Counted from the first letter of the stretch, positions 1 to 8,675 are shown. The stretch: 64,000 nucleotides of DNA from UBA1858 sp963976865 (GCA_963976865.1 CAXBLY010000004.1:1-64000); one strand, 5' to 3'. The notes: a model not told the origin generated them from the letters alone. Numbers and translations are program-made.

Positions 1-617
1 TATTAACGACATTAAACAAACTAGTGAATGACACTCAAACACTACTTCAGATCATTGGATACGATAACCCCAATCTTGCCTTAATAAAATCCATCACCAC
101 GCAAGTTAAAATTCTATTTACTCAATCAGCTGAAAATGCGGATAAAACTCAGCTTATACGATGTATTCAAAGTGCCACAATTGAGAAACGCTCACTCTCA
201 CTTAATCTACATCCTGTGAAATTAGCCGAACAATTTGGTTTGGATCCAATCCGACACGATGAATACAACTTCCGAGAACCGATTTACTGGCAACTGAATA
301 GCAATGGGCAAACTTTAGTGCTTAAAAATCACAGCAATCCAATAAACAATAGTATTTCTGCATCAGCCTTGAATAAAGCTGTCATCAAAGCCCTGGAATG
401 GAATGAAGGATTAATGAATGGCTCAATTACATCGCTGCGAGAGATAGAAGAAAAAGAAAACTTAAATGGGAGTTACATAAGACGTACGCTACGACTTTCT
501 TATCTTCCACCGAAGAGTTTAAAAGCAATTCTTTCGGGATCGACTCATCCAGAAATGAATCTTCAAAAACTACGCACAACAATTCAGCTCAACTGGGACA
601 AACAAGATAGCAGATAA
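1..617 (+). CDS. Serine recombinase family protein, C-terminal part (partial at left edge)
   Basis: The reading frame is open to the left edge: no stop occurs before the first possible start (GTG at 24), so the gene very probably begins outside the window. The visible ~200 residues match the C-terminal tail of large 'recombinase family protein' serine recombinases. A helical stretch (ALEWNEGLMNGSITSLREIE) leads to a helix-turn-helix-like NGSYIRRTLRLSYLPP, then a terminal ILSGSTHPEMNLQKL...IQLNWDKQ motif; that family typically ends in a comparable ILdGrqP...L...iPLdW pattern. The catalytic serine and resolvase domain are not visible and should lie upstream. Such enzymes catalyse site-specific integration or excision of mobile elements, which fits the AT-rich, gene-poor DNA that follows. 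The family call is from recognition of the tail only. Confidence 0.6.
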   Translation, partial: LTTLNKLVNDTQTLLQIIGYDNPNLALIKSITTQVKILFTQSAENADKTQLIRCIQSATIEKRSLSLNLHPVKLAEQFGLDPIRHDEYNFREPIYWQLNSNGQTLVLKNHSNPINNSISASALNKAVIKALEWNEGLMNGSITSLREIEEKENLNGSYIRRTLRLSYLPPKSLKAILSGSTHPEMNLQKLRTTIQLNWDKQDSR

Positions 618-838
618 ATTTAACTTGAATATTTGCTAATAGATATAGTTTTGTGCTTTCCCATGTTATGGCAATTTCATTTTTTTCATTCATGAATATA
701 TTCGCAGAAACTATGCAATAACTAATTATGACTAGCTTTTTATCTTCACACTAAATTTTTATGAATGAATTTTCAGTAACGCCAGAAAATTTATTTGAAG
801 GGCTGACAATTAAATTTGCCAGAGAATACCTAATCAAG

Positions 839-2338
839 TTAAATATCACTGATTATGCTTGCAAATACTTGGGCTAGCCTATTTTTTAGATAGCTTGGAG
901 TCTCTGATTTAGATAAAAAAGTATTCAAATGCAGATGGAAATCAAATTTTCTGGATGATGCATCACTATCTGCTAATTTCGCCTTTTCGAGACCTTCAAC
1001 CAAACCTATTTGATTAGATTTAATTGCTTCTGAGAACACATCAAACTCTTCAACAGTTAAAAAATACATATTTTCAAGTGGAATATGCGTTGATTTGGGA
1101 TATTTTTCATATATTTCATTAATTTTCTCTTTTGCTATTGCCTCATGAAAAGTAACTCCGTTTCCTAAATATAATTCTTTATATGTAATCACAAGAAGAA
1201 AATTATTAGATCGACTTCTGAGTTTCTGATAGTTAATTTTATTGGTATTTATATAATCATTTATTCCATGCGATTGCTCTATCGCTTTTATTATCGAAGT
1301 TTTAGTGCTATTTCTTACGACATCAGATAAATGCGTTATTTTCCCCTTTGGAGACATCTCGACAGCTTTAGCATCAACAAAAATATTTGATTCATTATCC
1401 ACAATAATAAAATCAACCAAGGAGGATTGGTTATTTCCAACTAGGGTCCGCAAATCATTTTCAGTGTAATAAGGTAAGCCCATATTATCTATATTTCTAT
1501 TTATATAATTCTCGAAAACCCTACCGAATTTATCCATAAACCTTTGTGAGTCCCACTTCCTAAGCTTGTCATAAACAAAGTTCTCTATGCATCTATATAA
1601 TATATATTTCTCTATGCATATATATTTATTATTAATTTTCAAAAATGGGAATTCAACAAATGGACTTTGTTCATAATACTCGCTAGAAAGTCTTCTACTA
1701 TTGTCATTAATTTTCATAATATCTTTTAATTCATATAGATCATTTGACAAGAGATTAAGATATGTTTCCACATCCACCTCAGAACATATTGACTTTAATG
1801 ATGCAAACCAACTGATCGAAATCGAGTATTCGTTAGCGCTAATAATTTTCGTTATCGTAACTAGCGAAAGATAAAGAAATTTTTCTATAGTGAGATTGGT
1901 TAATTGAAAAAATTTAGTTTTAATCAAATGATTATCAGGTAGATCAGCAAACAATAAAAATTGGCGACTTATATGAGCGCCCGAAAATTCGTGTTGAAAT
2001 ATGAATTGTTGAAATGCAATATTGCGAAAAAATAATATGTGATGATCATATTCATTTGGCATTCGGATGCTATCGCTCAAGTCATACGTAGCATTCAAAA
2101 GCTTGTCTGCATTAACACTATCAATAATTCTCTTATTACCTCTATTATCGTTATCGATTAAAATCCATTTCATCAACAACAAGCATAACCACGGATGTTT
2201 TTTTAAATATGCAATTGAATCCTTTTCAGGTCTATGAAGATATGTCAACAACATTTCAGTTAACGACTCAACTTTATACTTTCTGAATTTATTTCTTACT
2301 TTTTTGTACTTTTCATAATATTTTTTTTCACTAAACAT
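839..2338 (-). CDS. Hypothetical protein with PD-(D/E)XK nuclease-like core
   Basis: I do not recognise this 499-residue protein as a named family. It has no signal peptide or clear membrane helices, and is rich in Lys, Ile, Asn and aromatic residues. Around residues 315-335 the stretch SLVDFIIVD...NIFVDAKAVEM fits the core of PD-(D/E)XK nucleases: a hydrophobic strand ending in Asp, a short loop, then a second strand carrying D-x-K. Upstream is an N-terminal helical half; downstream is a Lys-rich region and a LLVITYKELYLGNG strand. Composition is more AT-rich than the core genes and the neighbour is a recombinase tail, so it is probably accessory DNA. A role in defence or element maintenance is inference. 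No methyltransferase, helicase or ATPase partner is visible, though one could lie left of the window. Confidence 0.5.
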   Translation of the reverse strand: MFSEKKYYEKYKKVRNKFRKYKVESLTEMLLTYLHRPEKDSIAYLKKHPWLCLLLMKWILIDNDNRGNKRIIDSVNADKLLNATYDLSDSIRMPNEYDHHILFFRNIAFQQFIFQHEFSGAHISRQFLLFADLPDNHLIKTKFFQLTNLTIEKFLYLSLVTITKIISANEYSISISWFASLKSICSEVDVETYLNLLSNDLYELKDIMKINDNSRRLSSEYYEQSPFVEFPFLKINNKYICIEKYILYRCIENFVYDKLRKWDSQRFMDKFGRVFENYINRNIDNMGLPYYTENDLRTLVGNNQSSLVDFIIVDNESNIFVDAKAVEMSPKGKITHLSDVVRNSTKTSIIKAIEQSHGINDYINTNKINYQKLRSRSNNFLLVITYKELYLGNGVTFHEAIAKEKINEIYEKYPKSTHIPLENMYFLTVEEFDVFSEAIKSNQIGLVEGLEKAKLADSDASSRKFDFHLHLNTFLSKSETPSYLKNRLAQVFASIISDI

Positions 2339-3129
2339 TGTCGTTTATTGTATTTTTAGCTTGACACAAATTGCATTAGACTTTCACCAAAGTATACTTT
2401 ATAGATATAATATTTTCTGTATTAAATATCTTTATAAGCATTTCATTAGGTCAATCAGTATCATTACACATCCTCCTAGTCACAGCACTTAGAATTATTA
2501 TTTAAGAAATGAATTTATATAAATCAGGCATTTCATCAACCAGAGAATATAGAAGTAAAGCTAAACTTCGATACACGCTTTATTTTCCTGTTATAGAATT
2601 TTTGATCGAAGCAAAAGCTACCCTAAGGAGGACCGGAATTATCCCAAGAGAGTACTTTGGGCTATTAGGTCTCAAAAAATGAAAAATTCGGTCCCGGTTC
2701 ACATATAAGGAATCGCAAATCTCCGCAGCAATAGGTACTCTTGGGACGAATTTAAGAGTCTCTCTACGGAGACAAGACTTGGTGGCGGAGCAAGTGGGAT
2801 TCGAACTTCCGGTACCTTTTCGTGCTGTAAGCTCCTGAAACTTCGCAAGTTATTTTGCCAAATTCTGTGCAGAGACATTTGACAAATAAATGTCGCAAAA
2901 TTAGCACTTTAACGCACCGGGGGTTTGCATTGACTCCATGCTAACCAGTCAAAACCATCCTCTAAGAGTCTTCTTATATTTAAGTGCTCTTAGAAGAAAG
3001 ACTACTTGCTACCCAAAGAGTCTGCTACAAACTATCTGCTCTCAGCCAGTAGCAATCATAAAGATTAAATTATTTTGCAGTTGAAACAAATATTATTAAG
3101 ATGATACACGTTTGATTTCTTTGGGATTA
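2339..3129. other. Non-coding stretch with tRNA-Ser-like remnant
   Basis: About 790 bases without a convincing gene. It is AT-rich and contains the diverged copy of the tRNA-Ser 3' region described separately at 2628-2816. Past that copy, imperfect inverted repeats are visible: GACATTT facing AAATGTC near 2875-2895, and an AGTCTTCT-type arm facing AGAAGAAAGACT near 2967-3003. No promoter or RNA gene could be assigned. It looks like debris at the edge of an old insertion. Confidence 0.5.
2628..2816 (-). repeat. Diverged direct-repeat copy of tRNA-Ser 3' end and its flank
   Basis: This stretch aligns, with gaps, to 5618-5803, the 3' end and downstream flank of the intact tRNA-Ser gene, in the same orientation. 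The best part is 2783-2816 against 5770-5803: 28 of 34 bases agree, including the CCA complement and the T-arm GGATTCGAAC. The GTCTC/GAGAC hairpin next to the tRNA (2758-2773 here, 5746-5761 there) and a block around CGCAAA...GCAG.AATAGG are also shared. The rest of the tRNA body is not recognisable here. A duplicated tRNA 3' end in direct orientation is what site-specific integration into a tRNA gene leaves behind, so this may be a decayed attachment site. Local duplication is the alternative. Confidence 0.6.
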
Positions 3130-3687
3130 TTAGCTATAAATTATGAAAACTATAAAAGAAACAAATCCAATTAAGGATGATACTAACGTAGCAGTTTTAA
3201 GCTTTGGTATTTGTAGCGCCATTATGATGCCAGATAAAAGCAACAAACCTAATGCGATAGCAAATACAACAGCATAAACTTTAAAAGCAATCCCACCTTT
3301 TGCTTTGTGGAGTTGAACCAGATGTCTGTACCAGCTCGTATTTTTAATAATAAGCTTGGCTACAAGATCGTTTTTTGTTGGCTTGAGAATCAAGTCTTTT
3401 GAAGAGCCTGTCCACTCAAGGTAATAGTCACTACCAGATTTCTTTAGATTTGGTGAACCTTCTGGGGCAGAAATATTAAGGTCTTCTAATTTCGACTCAG
3501 CCAAAAGGGTTAAAGACAAAGTATCTGCACTTAATGGCTTGCTAAGCACAATTTTATGAATATCTTCAGAATAACTACCTTTAATCCCCCAAGTATAAAA
3601 TGAGCCAGTTATGGCAAACATTGCAGCAATGGGTAGTATAAATGCTGCAAGTAATACATGAGCTGTCATTAGCTGCATTCTGTTCAT
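3130..3687 (-). CDS. PepSY-like inner-membrane protein
   Basis: A 185-residue membrane protein. An N-terminal hydrophobic helix (about residues 8-30) is followed by a mostly soluble section of ~100 residues with alternating beta-type segments, then two membrane helices at ~135-157 and ~165-183. The arrangement of helix, periplasmic alpha/beta domain, WYRHLVQLHKAKGG, then helices resembles proteins of the PepSY-associated transmembrane group, which often sit beside haem or iron-reducing membrane proteins. The next gene downstream of its promoter region on this strand's upstream side is a cytochrome b561, which fits a shared membrane electron-transfer role. No catalytic residues are evident. 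The family call is tentative. Confidence 0.5.
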   Translation of the reverse strand: MNRMQLMTAHVLLAAFILPIAAMFAITGSFYTWGIKGSYSEDIHKIVLSKPLSADTLSLTLLAESKLEDLNISAPEGSPNLKKSGSDYYLEWTGSSKDLILKPTKNDLVAKLIIKNTSWYRHLVQLHKAKGGIAFKVYAVVFAIALGLLLLSGIIMALQIPKLKTATLVSSLIGFVSFIVFIIYS

Positions 3688-3862
3688 ATTTTTATACTCG
3701 CTAAATTATTATAGATTTAATTGAAGATATTTTTGCATATAGTAGATCTAAATAATTAACATAGATCAATTTTAAATGATTTAATGAAAACAGGAATGAT
3801 GTCGCTTATCGGCAAATCGTGTCATTCAAACTGCTAACGAACCAAAGTATTATTAAGTTATT

Positions 3863-4393
3863 TTAATTGCGAAATTTGGTCCATGGCATAAACAACATGA
3901 ATTTTGCCAATGGGAATTTAAATATTATTAAATATCCTATATGTCCAACCACAAAGATAAGCATCAAGTTGGCAAATAATTCATGTATCTTCTCTAGTAT
4001 CTCATTGTCATTGTCATGATCATCACCATTAGCATATACATTATCAATAATTGATACAGAGCTTAAGCTTAAGGATTCACCTTGATCCATTAGTATGCCA
4101 GTAACAGTGGCAAGTATTATGGAAATGGCAATTCCGAGTAATAATGTTCGACTAATAGAAGGATGAGTAAATATATTTGTCAATTTCAACCCTTCAAAAT
4201 CAGGATAGAAACGCATTAATCCAAGTTGCCTATGTCCGCTTAATACCCATAATAACCGAAATATGACTACTAATGAGACACCATAGCCCACGTAGTTATG
4301 GATTATTCCTACTTCACCAGTGATGTATGCCAATATGGAAATCATAGCTAGCGCGGCATGATAGATTCGTATTCTATAAACGATATTACGCAT
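3863..4393 (-). CDS. Cytochrome b561-family membrane protein
   Basis: A 176-residue protein with four predicted membrane helices, the size and pattern of the bacterial cytochrome b561/Ni-Fe hydrogenase b-type fold. Candidate haem ligands fall in helices as expected: His12 (YHAAL), His32 (IIHNYVGYG), His137 (KIHELFANL) and His151 (GHIGYL). RLLWVLSGHRQ after helix 2 and the final helix before KFMLFMPW are also typical. These proteins bind b-type haem and pass electrons across or along the inner membrane. A short acidic, His/Asp-rich loop (GDDHDNDN, near residue 123) precedes the last helix pair and could bind metal, which is inference. It lies on the same strand as a PepSY-like protein and a PAP2 phosphatase, with AT-rich gaps between them, so an operon is possible but not shown. 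Confidence 0.75.
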   Translation of the reverse strand: MRNIVYRIRIYHAALAMISILAYITGEVGIIHNYVGYGVSLVVIFRLLWVLSGHRQLGLMRFYPDFEGLKLTNIFTHPSISRTLLLGIAISIILATVTGILMDQGESLSLSSVSIIDNVYANGDDHDNDNEILEKIHELFANLMLIFVVGHIGYLIIFKFPLAKFMLFMPWTKFRN

Positions 4394-4499
4394 AGATTAA
4401 ATATGAAAAATTAATTTTAATTGATAATAAAAAAATAAAGCCTGTACGATTATATAGCTATTTAGACATTTATAGGTGTCTTCTTTCGGCCAATAGCAG

Positions 4500-5384
4500 T
4501 CATTCGCTTATGCTACCTTCACTAATCTTCATATTATTATATTCAACAATTATAAATCCGACGAGAAGCCAGAAACTTCCCACAAGGCACCCTGTCACAA
4601 CATCTGATGTGTAGTGAAAACGTAAATATATTCGGCTAAAACCAATTAGTCCCACAATGACCGCAGTCCAAAATACAACTTCAAAGCGCACTCGTAGTTT
4701 CTTAATATCTCTTACTATAACGTATGCAAGAAACCCATATACAGCAGTCGCAACTGTTGCGTGACCACTTGGAAAAGATGGCGATAATGATAAGAACCCA
4801 TCAATGGGTTCAGGTCTTGCTCTTCCAATTACATATTTTCCCGCCCAGGTAGTTATTATAGAGCCGATGATCGTAATCCAAAGTGGAAAAATATAGGAAG
4901 CCTTATTAAACACTCTTAGAAGTGCACTAACTACAACACATACCGCTATAATTGTTTGAGTATTGCCGAACACCGTGATCCAAGCAAAAATACTTATGAG
5001 TGGCCATCCTCTAGTAGGTTCCAGAATGCTATTTATTGCTTGATCAACCATTGCAAGTTTGTCAGCTTGCAATAATTCTATTAAGAACTCAGTAGCGAGA
5101 GCAAAAATATAGCATGCAGCTAACACCATTAATGTGAGTGGTAATCCACTGAACCGTGCAGTAGTTAATCGAGCAGAAAGAAACTTTCGCAATCTTGTAT
5201 TTTTTTTGAATGCTTGAATTATTGAGAGCTGGACTTTTTCATAAATGGATGACTTCCTGCCTTGTTCAATAAATCTTGCACCCCTAGTAGTAACTAGTCT
5301 AAATATCCCGAGAGATAGCAAATAGACTGCACTTAATGTCATTGCACTGAAAATTACGAGAAATATTTGACCTGATGTATTCAT
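4500..5384 (-). CDS. PAP2-family membrane phosphatase
   Basis: A 294-residue integral membrane protein carrying all three signature motifs of the type 2 phosphatidic acid phosphatase superfamily: KYVIGRARP (183-191), PSGH (205-208) and SRIYLRFHYTSD (250-261) with the catalytic His257. Members dephosphorylate lipid phosphates such as phosphatidic acid, phosphatidylglycerol phosphate or undecaprenyl diphosphate at the outer face of the inner membrane. The N-terminal ~80 residues form an extra helix and a basic segment not needed for catalysis. The substrate cannot be told from sequence. It is the upstream member of the three-gene membrane set lying between the two tRNA-Ser-derived repeats. Confidence 0.85.
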   Translation of the reverse strand: MNTSGQIFLVIFSAMTLSAVYLLSLGIFRLVTTRGARFIEQGRKSSIYEKVQLSIIQAFKKNTRLRKFLSARLTTARFSGLPLTLMVLAACYIFALATEFLIELLQADKLAMVDQAINSILEPTRGWPLISIFAWITVFGNTQTIIAVCVVVSALLRVFNKASYIFPLWITIIGSIITTWAGKYVIGRARPEPIDGFLSLSPSFPSGHATVATAVYGFLAYVIVRDIKKLRVRFEVVFWTAVIVGLIGFSRIYLRFHYTSDVVTGCLVGSFWLLVGFIIVEYNNMKISEGSISE

Positions 5385-5769
5385 TTTTCTAGCAAGACTA
5401 AAATAGAATATATACGGATAATTTTCGTTGTTCTATCAAAGTATACACAGTTACTTTGACCTCTTTAAGTCAATAACTAAAAATATAATCACATCCAATA
5501 TAAAAACTTGAATGTCCGCTATAGGTTGCCACCTCAACGGATTGAAGCAAACATTAAAATCATAGAAGTAAGTATACGTTTTCAGACTGTTAATTGATTT
5601 AATAGTTAACAACAAAGGGAACCGGATTATTGCGAAAGGAGACTTTTCACTGATTTTGCTCTGAATGCTTAAATCCCGGTGTGCTTACATGGATTCGAAC
5701 TGCGCAAACCCTGCAGAAATAGGCTATTTTTCAAGTATTTACGGCGTCTCTAGACAGAGACAGACTCGG
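5385..5769. other. Intergenic region downstream of tRNA-Ser
   Basis: About 385 bases with no supportable protein gene. The first ~230 bases are AT-rich without recognisable structure. From about 5618 onward the sequence is the intact-side copy of the direct repeat described at 2628-2816. An open frame running through here and across the tRNA is chance. Confidence 0.5.
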
Positions 5770-5803
5770 TGGCGGAGAGAGAGGGATTCGAACCCTCGGT
5801 ACC
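5618..5803 (-). repeat. Direct-repeat copy containing the tRNA-Ser 3' end
   Basis: This is the partner of the repeat at 2628-2816. It contains the 3' third of the functional tRNA-Ser gene plus ~150 bases of flank. The hairpin GTCTCT-AGAC-AGAGAC (5746-5761) lies just past the tRNA 3' end, and its equivalent is kept in the other copy. It has no U-tract, so it is better read as a processing hairpin than a terminator. The interval between the copies is about 2.8 kb and holds the PepSY-like, b561 and PAP2 genes. Confidence 0.6.
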
Positions 5804-5859
5804 GATTAAAGTACACACGCTTTCCAAGCGAGCCCATTAAGCCACTCTGGCATCTCTCC
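5770..5859 (-). tRNA. tRNA-Ser (anticodon GGA)
   Basis: A 90-nt class II tRNA read from the minus strand. The acceptor GGAGAGA pairs with TCTCTCC, followed by discriminator G and an encoded CCA. The anticodon loop TTGGAAA gives GGA, which reads UCC and UCU serine codons. A long variable arm follows the anticodon stem, as serine tRNAs require, and the T-loop is GGTTCGAATCC. It lies 18 bases downstream of the DUF1820 gene on the same strand. Its 3' end is duplicated at 2783-2816, suggesting past use as an integration target. Confidence 0.95.
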
Positions 5860-5876
5860 GAATTGGATTTTACTTT

Positions 5877-6212
5877 TTAAACTTTGTCTGCATCATTTCC
5901 TGATGTGTATATAGTACCCGGAAACTGCATCACCTTTGAATCAATATCTGAGATTTTAGATACTCCCTGCTTTTCCACTTCATCAATTCTTATAATTGAA
6001 TGCATTGGAATATAGCATCTTTTCACTGAATCGAATTCAGCTTTAAGCTTTTCTTCACCAGGATCAACCACCACAGAATCACGATCACTAAAGGTAATCT
6101 GTTCTATTGTAACAAATCCGTACATATCAGATTGATACACCTCTCTGGCAAAGACTTCATATACTTTACCTTGATTATGGAATATCACTTTGAATATTTC
6201 TTCGCTTGCCAT
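5877..6212 (-). CDS. DUF1820 family protein
   Basis: A 111-residue cytosolic protein that I recognise as DUF1820, a small conserved family found mainly in gammaproteobacteria. Diagnostic segments are FHNQGKVYEVFAREVYQSD, VVVDPGEEKLKAEF and VKRCYIPMHSIIRIDEVEKQG, in the order usual for the family. The function is unknown; no catalytic or metal-binding motif stands out. It begins at an ATG preceded by a GGAAAG-like ribosome site. The tRNA-Ser gene lies immediately downstream, so the two may share a transcript. Confidence 0.85.
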   Translation of the reverse strand: MASEEIFKVIFHNQGKVYEVFAREVYQSDMYGFVTIEQITFSDRDSVVVDPGEEKLKAEFDSVKRCYIPMHSIIRIDEVEKQGVSKISDIDSKVMQFPGTIYTSGNDADKV

Positions 6213-6251
6213 ATTTAACTATTATCTTTCCTGTTAGTGTATCACTTGATG

Positions 6252-7919
6252 TTAAGCAATACCTGCCACCAGCATATTTCTACCAGCTACTTTTGCTTCG
6301 TACAATTTTTTATCAGCATCTACAATCAGTGTTTCTATATCCAGCGGCTCAGTTGGGCGTGCGGCAATTAATCCGAGGCTAATTGATACACGCACATCTG
6401 CATTGTTCACTTTTATATTATGCGCCACCAGATTTTTTCTAATCATATCCAACACCAAATAAGCGCTATCCAGGTCCGTATCCGGTAATAACACTAAAAA
6501 TTCATCTCCTGCATATCTTCCCACAACATCAGATCGGCGCAATCGGTTATTCAGATAATCGGAGATATGTCGCAGCACGTAATCACCAACAACATGACCA
6601 TTTTCATCGTTGATTTGCTTAAAGTGATCCACATCGATCATTGCCAGACAAATACTTTCACTTCTGCGTATGGCCAAACTGATTTCTTCATTGGCACGTT
6701 CCAGGAATGCATCCCTGTTTAATGCACCTGTTAATGAGTCCATAATGATCAGGTGATTCGCGCGTCTAAATCTGAGTATTCTCTGTTTCAGTATTTGAAA
6801 TTGTTCATCCGTTAACTCATGCCTGCTGATACAGTCATCTGCACCAGCACGTAGTGCATCTAATTTTGCCTGTTTGGAATCATCATCAAGCAAAAAAATG
6901 ATAGGCATATTAAAATGGGATTCATGCAGTCGAATAATGCGTGTAGCATCTTTCCAGGAAGTATCATCATTATCGTAGGCAATTAAAATTAAATCTGGCT
7001 TGAAATTTACAAGCTCATCAACAATATTATCAATCGCGCCAATCATTCGGCATTTAATATTTTCACGCAACAATGCTTTTTCAATCGATGAAATACGTTG
7101 TCGCTGCTTATCTATTAACAACACTCGACATGCATTACTCCCTCGAGACTCCAGAACTACATCCAGTGTCGAGCTGAAGTTATGGGCATTAATTGGAGTA
7201 GCAAAAAATGCTTCCGCCTCGAATTTTGCAGCCATCTTTCGTGTATCTACATCATCTCTACGCGAAATGACTACAAATGCAGGAGGCTGATTATCAATTG
7301 ACTGAAATGTTTCCTTGGTATCCTTATTCAGCTTGATCTGGTTTGCATCACCCAAATCCAGCACCACAATCGAAGGCGCGACAGTTTGAGACATTGCCTG
7401 CGCACGATCTATAGTATTGAAGGCAATCACCGTAAAGCCGCGAGATTCGAGCAGATTAGACAATAATGATAGCTCAACAGAACGATGGCTTATTATAAAA
7501 ATGACTAACTCCCGATGAGACAACTGCAGCGCATCCAGCCGCGGGATATTATCTTCGTCATCTTCACTGAAGTTATAATTTAGCATCTCTGTCTCCAGCT
7601 TATCGACCAACTGCTGAACCAGATTGCCAATTTCCTTTTTCTCATTGTTCCAGGATGACTTCTCATCCAGCACTTTAACGATGTTACTCTCAACCTGTTT
7701 AGCCAAGGCGTGAAGATCATTAAACTCATGTGATCCACTGGAACCCGCAATGTTGTGCACTTCTATTCTTAATTTAGCAAGTGATGCATGATAGCTATCA
7801 GTAGCATTTAACTCTGCCCAGCATTGCCTTAACTCTTGAATTTTTTCCGGGAACGACTCAACATATATTTCGCGTATCCGCTCGAACTTGTCTTTGTCTA
7901 ACGGTTTTACTTCTTTCAC
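6252..7919 (-). CDS. Hpt-REC-REC-GGDEF diguanylate cyclase
   Basis: A 555-residue soluble signalling protein. An N-terminal histidine phosphotransfer domain has the phospho-acceptor candidate His55 in RIEVHNIAGSSGS. Two receiver-like domains follow (about 138-250 and 265-390). The first keeps a plausible Asp (VVLDLGD); the second has LILIAYDND in place of the usual acidic site and is probably a pseudo-receiver. The C-terminal GGDEF domain (about 395-553) carries AGDEF near residue 470 with an RRSD inhibitory site five residues before it, so it should make cyclic di-GMP and be product-inhibited. The start is GTG with a GAGGG ribosome site. It lies 61 bases downstream of an OmpR-type regulator on the same strand, with no histidine kinase beside either. 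Confidence 0.85.
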   Translation of the reverse strand: MKEVKPLDKDKFERIREIYVESFPEKIQELRQCWAELNATDSYHASLAKLRIEVHNIAGSSGSHEFNDLHALAKQVESNIVKVLDEKSSWNNEKKEIGNLVQQLVDKLETEMLNYNFSEDDEDNIPRLDALQLSHRELVIFIISHRSVELSLLSNLLESRGFTVIAFNTIDRAQAMSQTVAPSIVVLDLGDANQIKLNKDTKETFQSIDNQPPAFVVISRRDDVDTRKMAAKFEAEAFFATPINAHNFSSTLDVVLESRGSNACRVLLIDKQRQRISSIEKALLRENIKCRMIGAIDNIVDELVNFKPDLILIAYDNDDTSWKDATRIIRLHESHFNMPIIFLLDDDSKQAKLDALRAGADDCISRHELTDEQFQILKQRILRFRRANHLIIMDSLTGALNRDAFLERANEEISLAIRRSESICLAMIDVDHFKQINDENGHVVGDYVLRHISDYLNNRLRRSDVVGRYAGDEFLVLLPDTDLDSAYLVLDMIRKNLVAHNIKVNNADVRVSISLGLIAARPTEPLDIETLIVDADKKLYEAKVAGRNMLVAGIA

Positions 7920-7979
7920 GTTAGTTCCCTCATAGCCATGAAATACATTGTTAACATCTATTATGAATAGGCTAGCGCA

Positions 7980-8675
7980 TTAAGTTGGTAATTCGCTTTT
8001 TTCAAGGCGGTATCCGTGTTGATATATAGATGTCAACTTCCACCCGTTTTCCGCGCCAATGTTCAGCTTGCGGCGTAATCGACTGATATGAGTATCCACG
8101 GTGCGTGTGTTCACGTCTGCGCTTCTCCCCCAAACAGTTTCCAGTATGTAGCCTCTGGACAATACTCGTCCCGCATTTCTAAACAAGAACAGTGTTAACT
8201 CATATTCTTTACGCGTAATTTCAATATTTTCACCATTTAGCATGACTGTCTTTGAACTACGTTGCAATATATAAGGTGCAAATTCCAGTTCATCATCATC
8301 GAGATTGACTGGTTGTGAACGTCGACTGATCGATTCGATTCGTGCCAGCATTTCTGCGCGTTTAACCGGCTTGGACATGTAGTCATCAGCCCCGCCTTGC
8401 AGTGCTTGCACGACGTCTTCTTCCTCGTCTTTTTGAGTAATAAAAAGCACAGGAATTCTCCAGTCCATAGACTCTCTTACCCACTTAAGCACTTCCAGAC
8501 CATTCATATCTGGTACAAGCCAGTCGAGAATCAGCAGGTCATAACTTTCCCGAACTAACGCCATTGTCATATCCTTACCGGAACTGAAGACGACACACTT
8601 ATGTCCTGCATCCTCTAAAGTTGCCTGCATTAATTCAGATTGATCTTTATCGTCTTCTAGTAACGCTATATGCAT
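7980..8675 (-). CDS. OmpR/PhoB-family response regulator
   Basis: A receiver domain (MHIALLEDDKDQ..., phosphorylatable Asp in DLLILDWLVPDMNG, conserved Lys in MSKPVKRAE) is joined to a winged-helix DNA-binding domain (ITRKEYELTLFLFRNAGRVLSR ... TRTVDTHISRLRRKL). I chose the ATG at 8675 because MHIALLEDD is the canonical receiver start; the frame opens 12 codons earlier, but that extension has no family match. It is a transcription factor activated by a sensor kinase that is not encoded nearby. The Hpt-REC-GGDEF protein immediately downstream is a plausible partner or target in the same phosphorelay, by position only. Confidence 0.9.
   Translation of the reverse strand: MHIALLEDDKDQSELMQATLEDAGHKCVVFSSGKDMTMALVRESYDLLILDWLVPDMNGLEVLKWVRESMDWRIPVLFITQKDEEEDVVQALQGGADDYMSKPVKRAEMLARIESISRRSQPVNLDDDELEFAPYILQRSSKTVMLNGENIEITRKEYELTLFLFRNAGRVLSRGYILETVWGRSADVNTRTVDTHISRLRRKLNIGAENGWKLTSIYQHGYRLEKSELPT

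Noticed and set aside
761..877. A 38-codon open frame (MNEFSVTPENLF...) on the plus strand, overlapping the end of the nuclease-like gene
   Set aside because: It is too short to support, has no clear ribosome site and matches no family I recognise; it may be a gene remnant.
839..2338. Type II restriction endonuclease
   Set aside because: A nuclease-like core is visible but no methyltransferase accompanies it, and the D-x-K motif alone does not show restriction activity.
5746..5761. GTCTCT/AGAGAC hairpin beside tRNA-Ser as a terminator
   Set aside because: No U-tract follows on the tRNA strand, so it is described only as a hairpin within the repeat.
5665..5880. Open frame through the tRNA-Ser region
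   Set aside because: It runs across the tRNA gene and into the opposite-strand DUF1820 stop; the protein has no family features.
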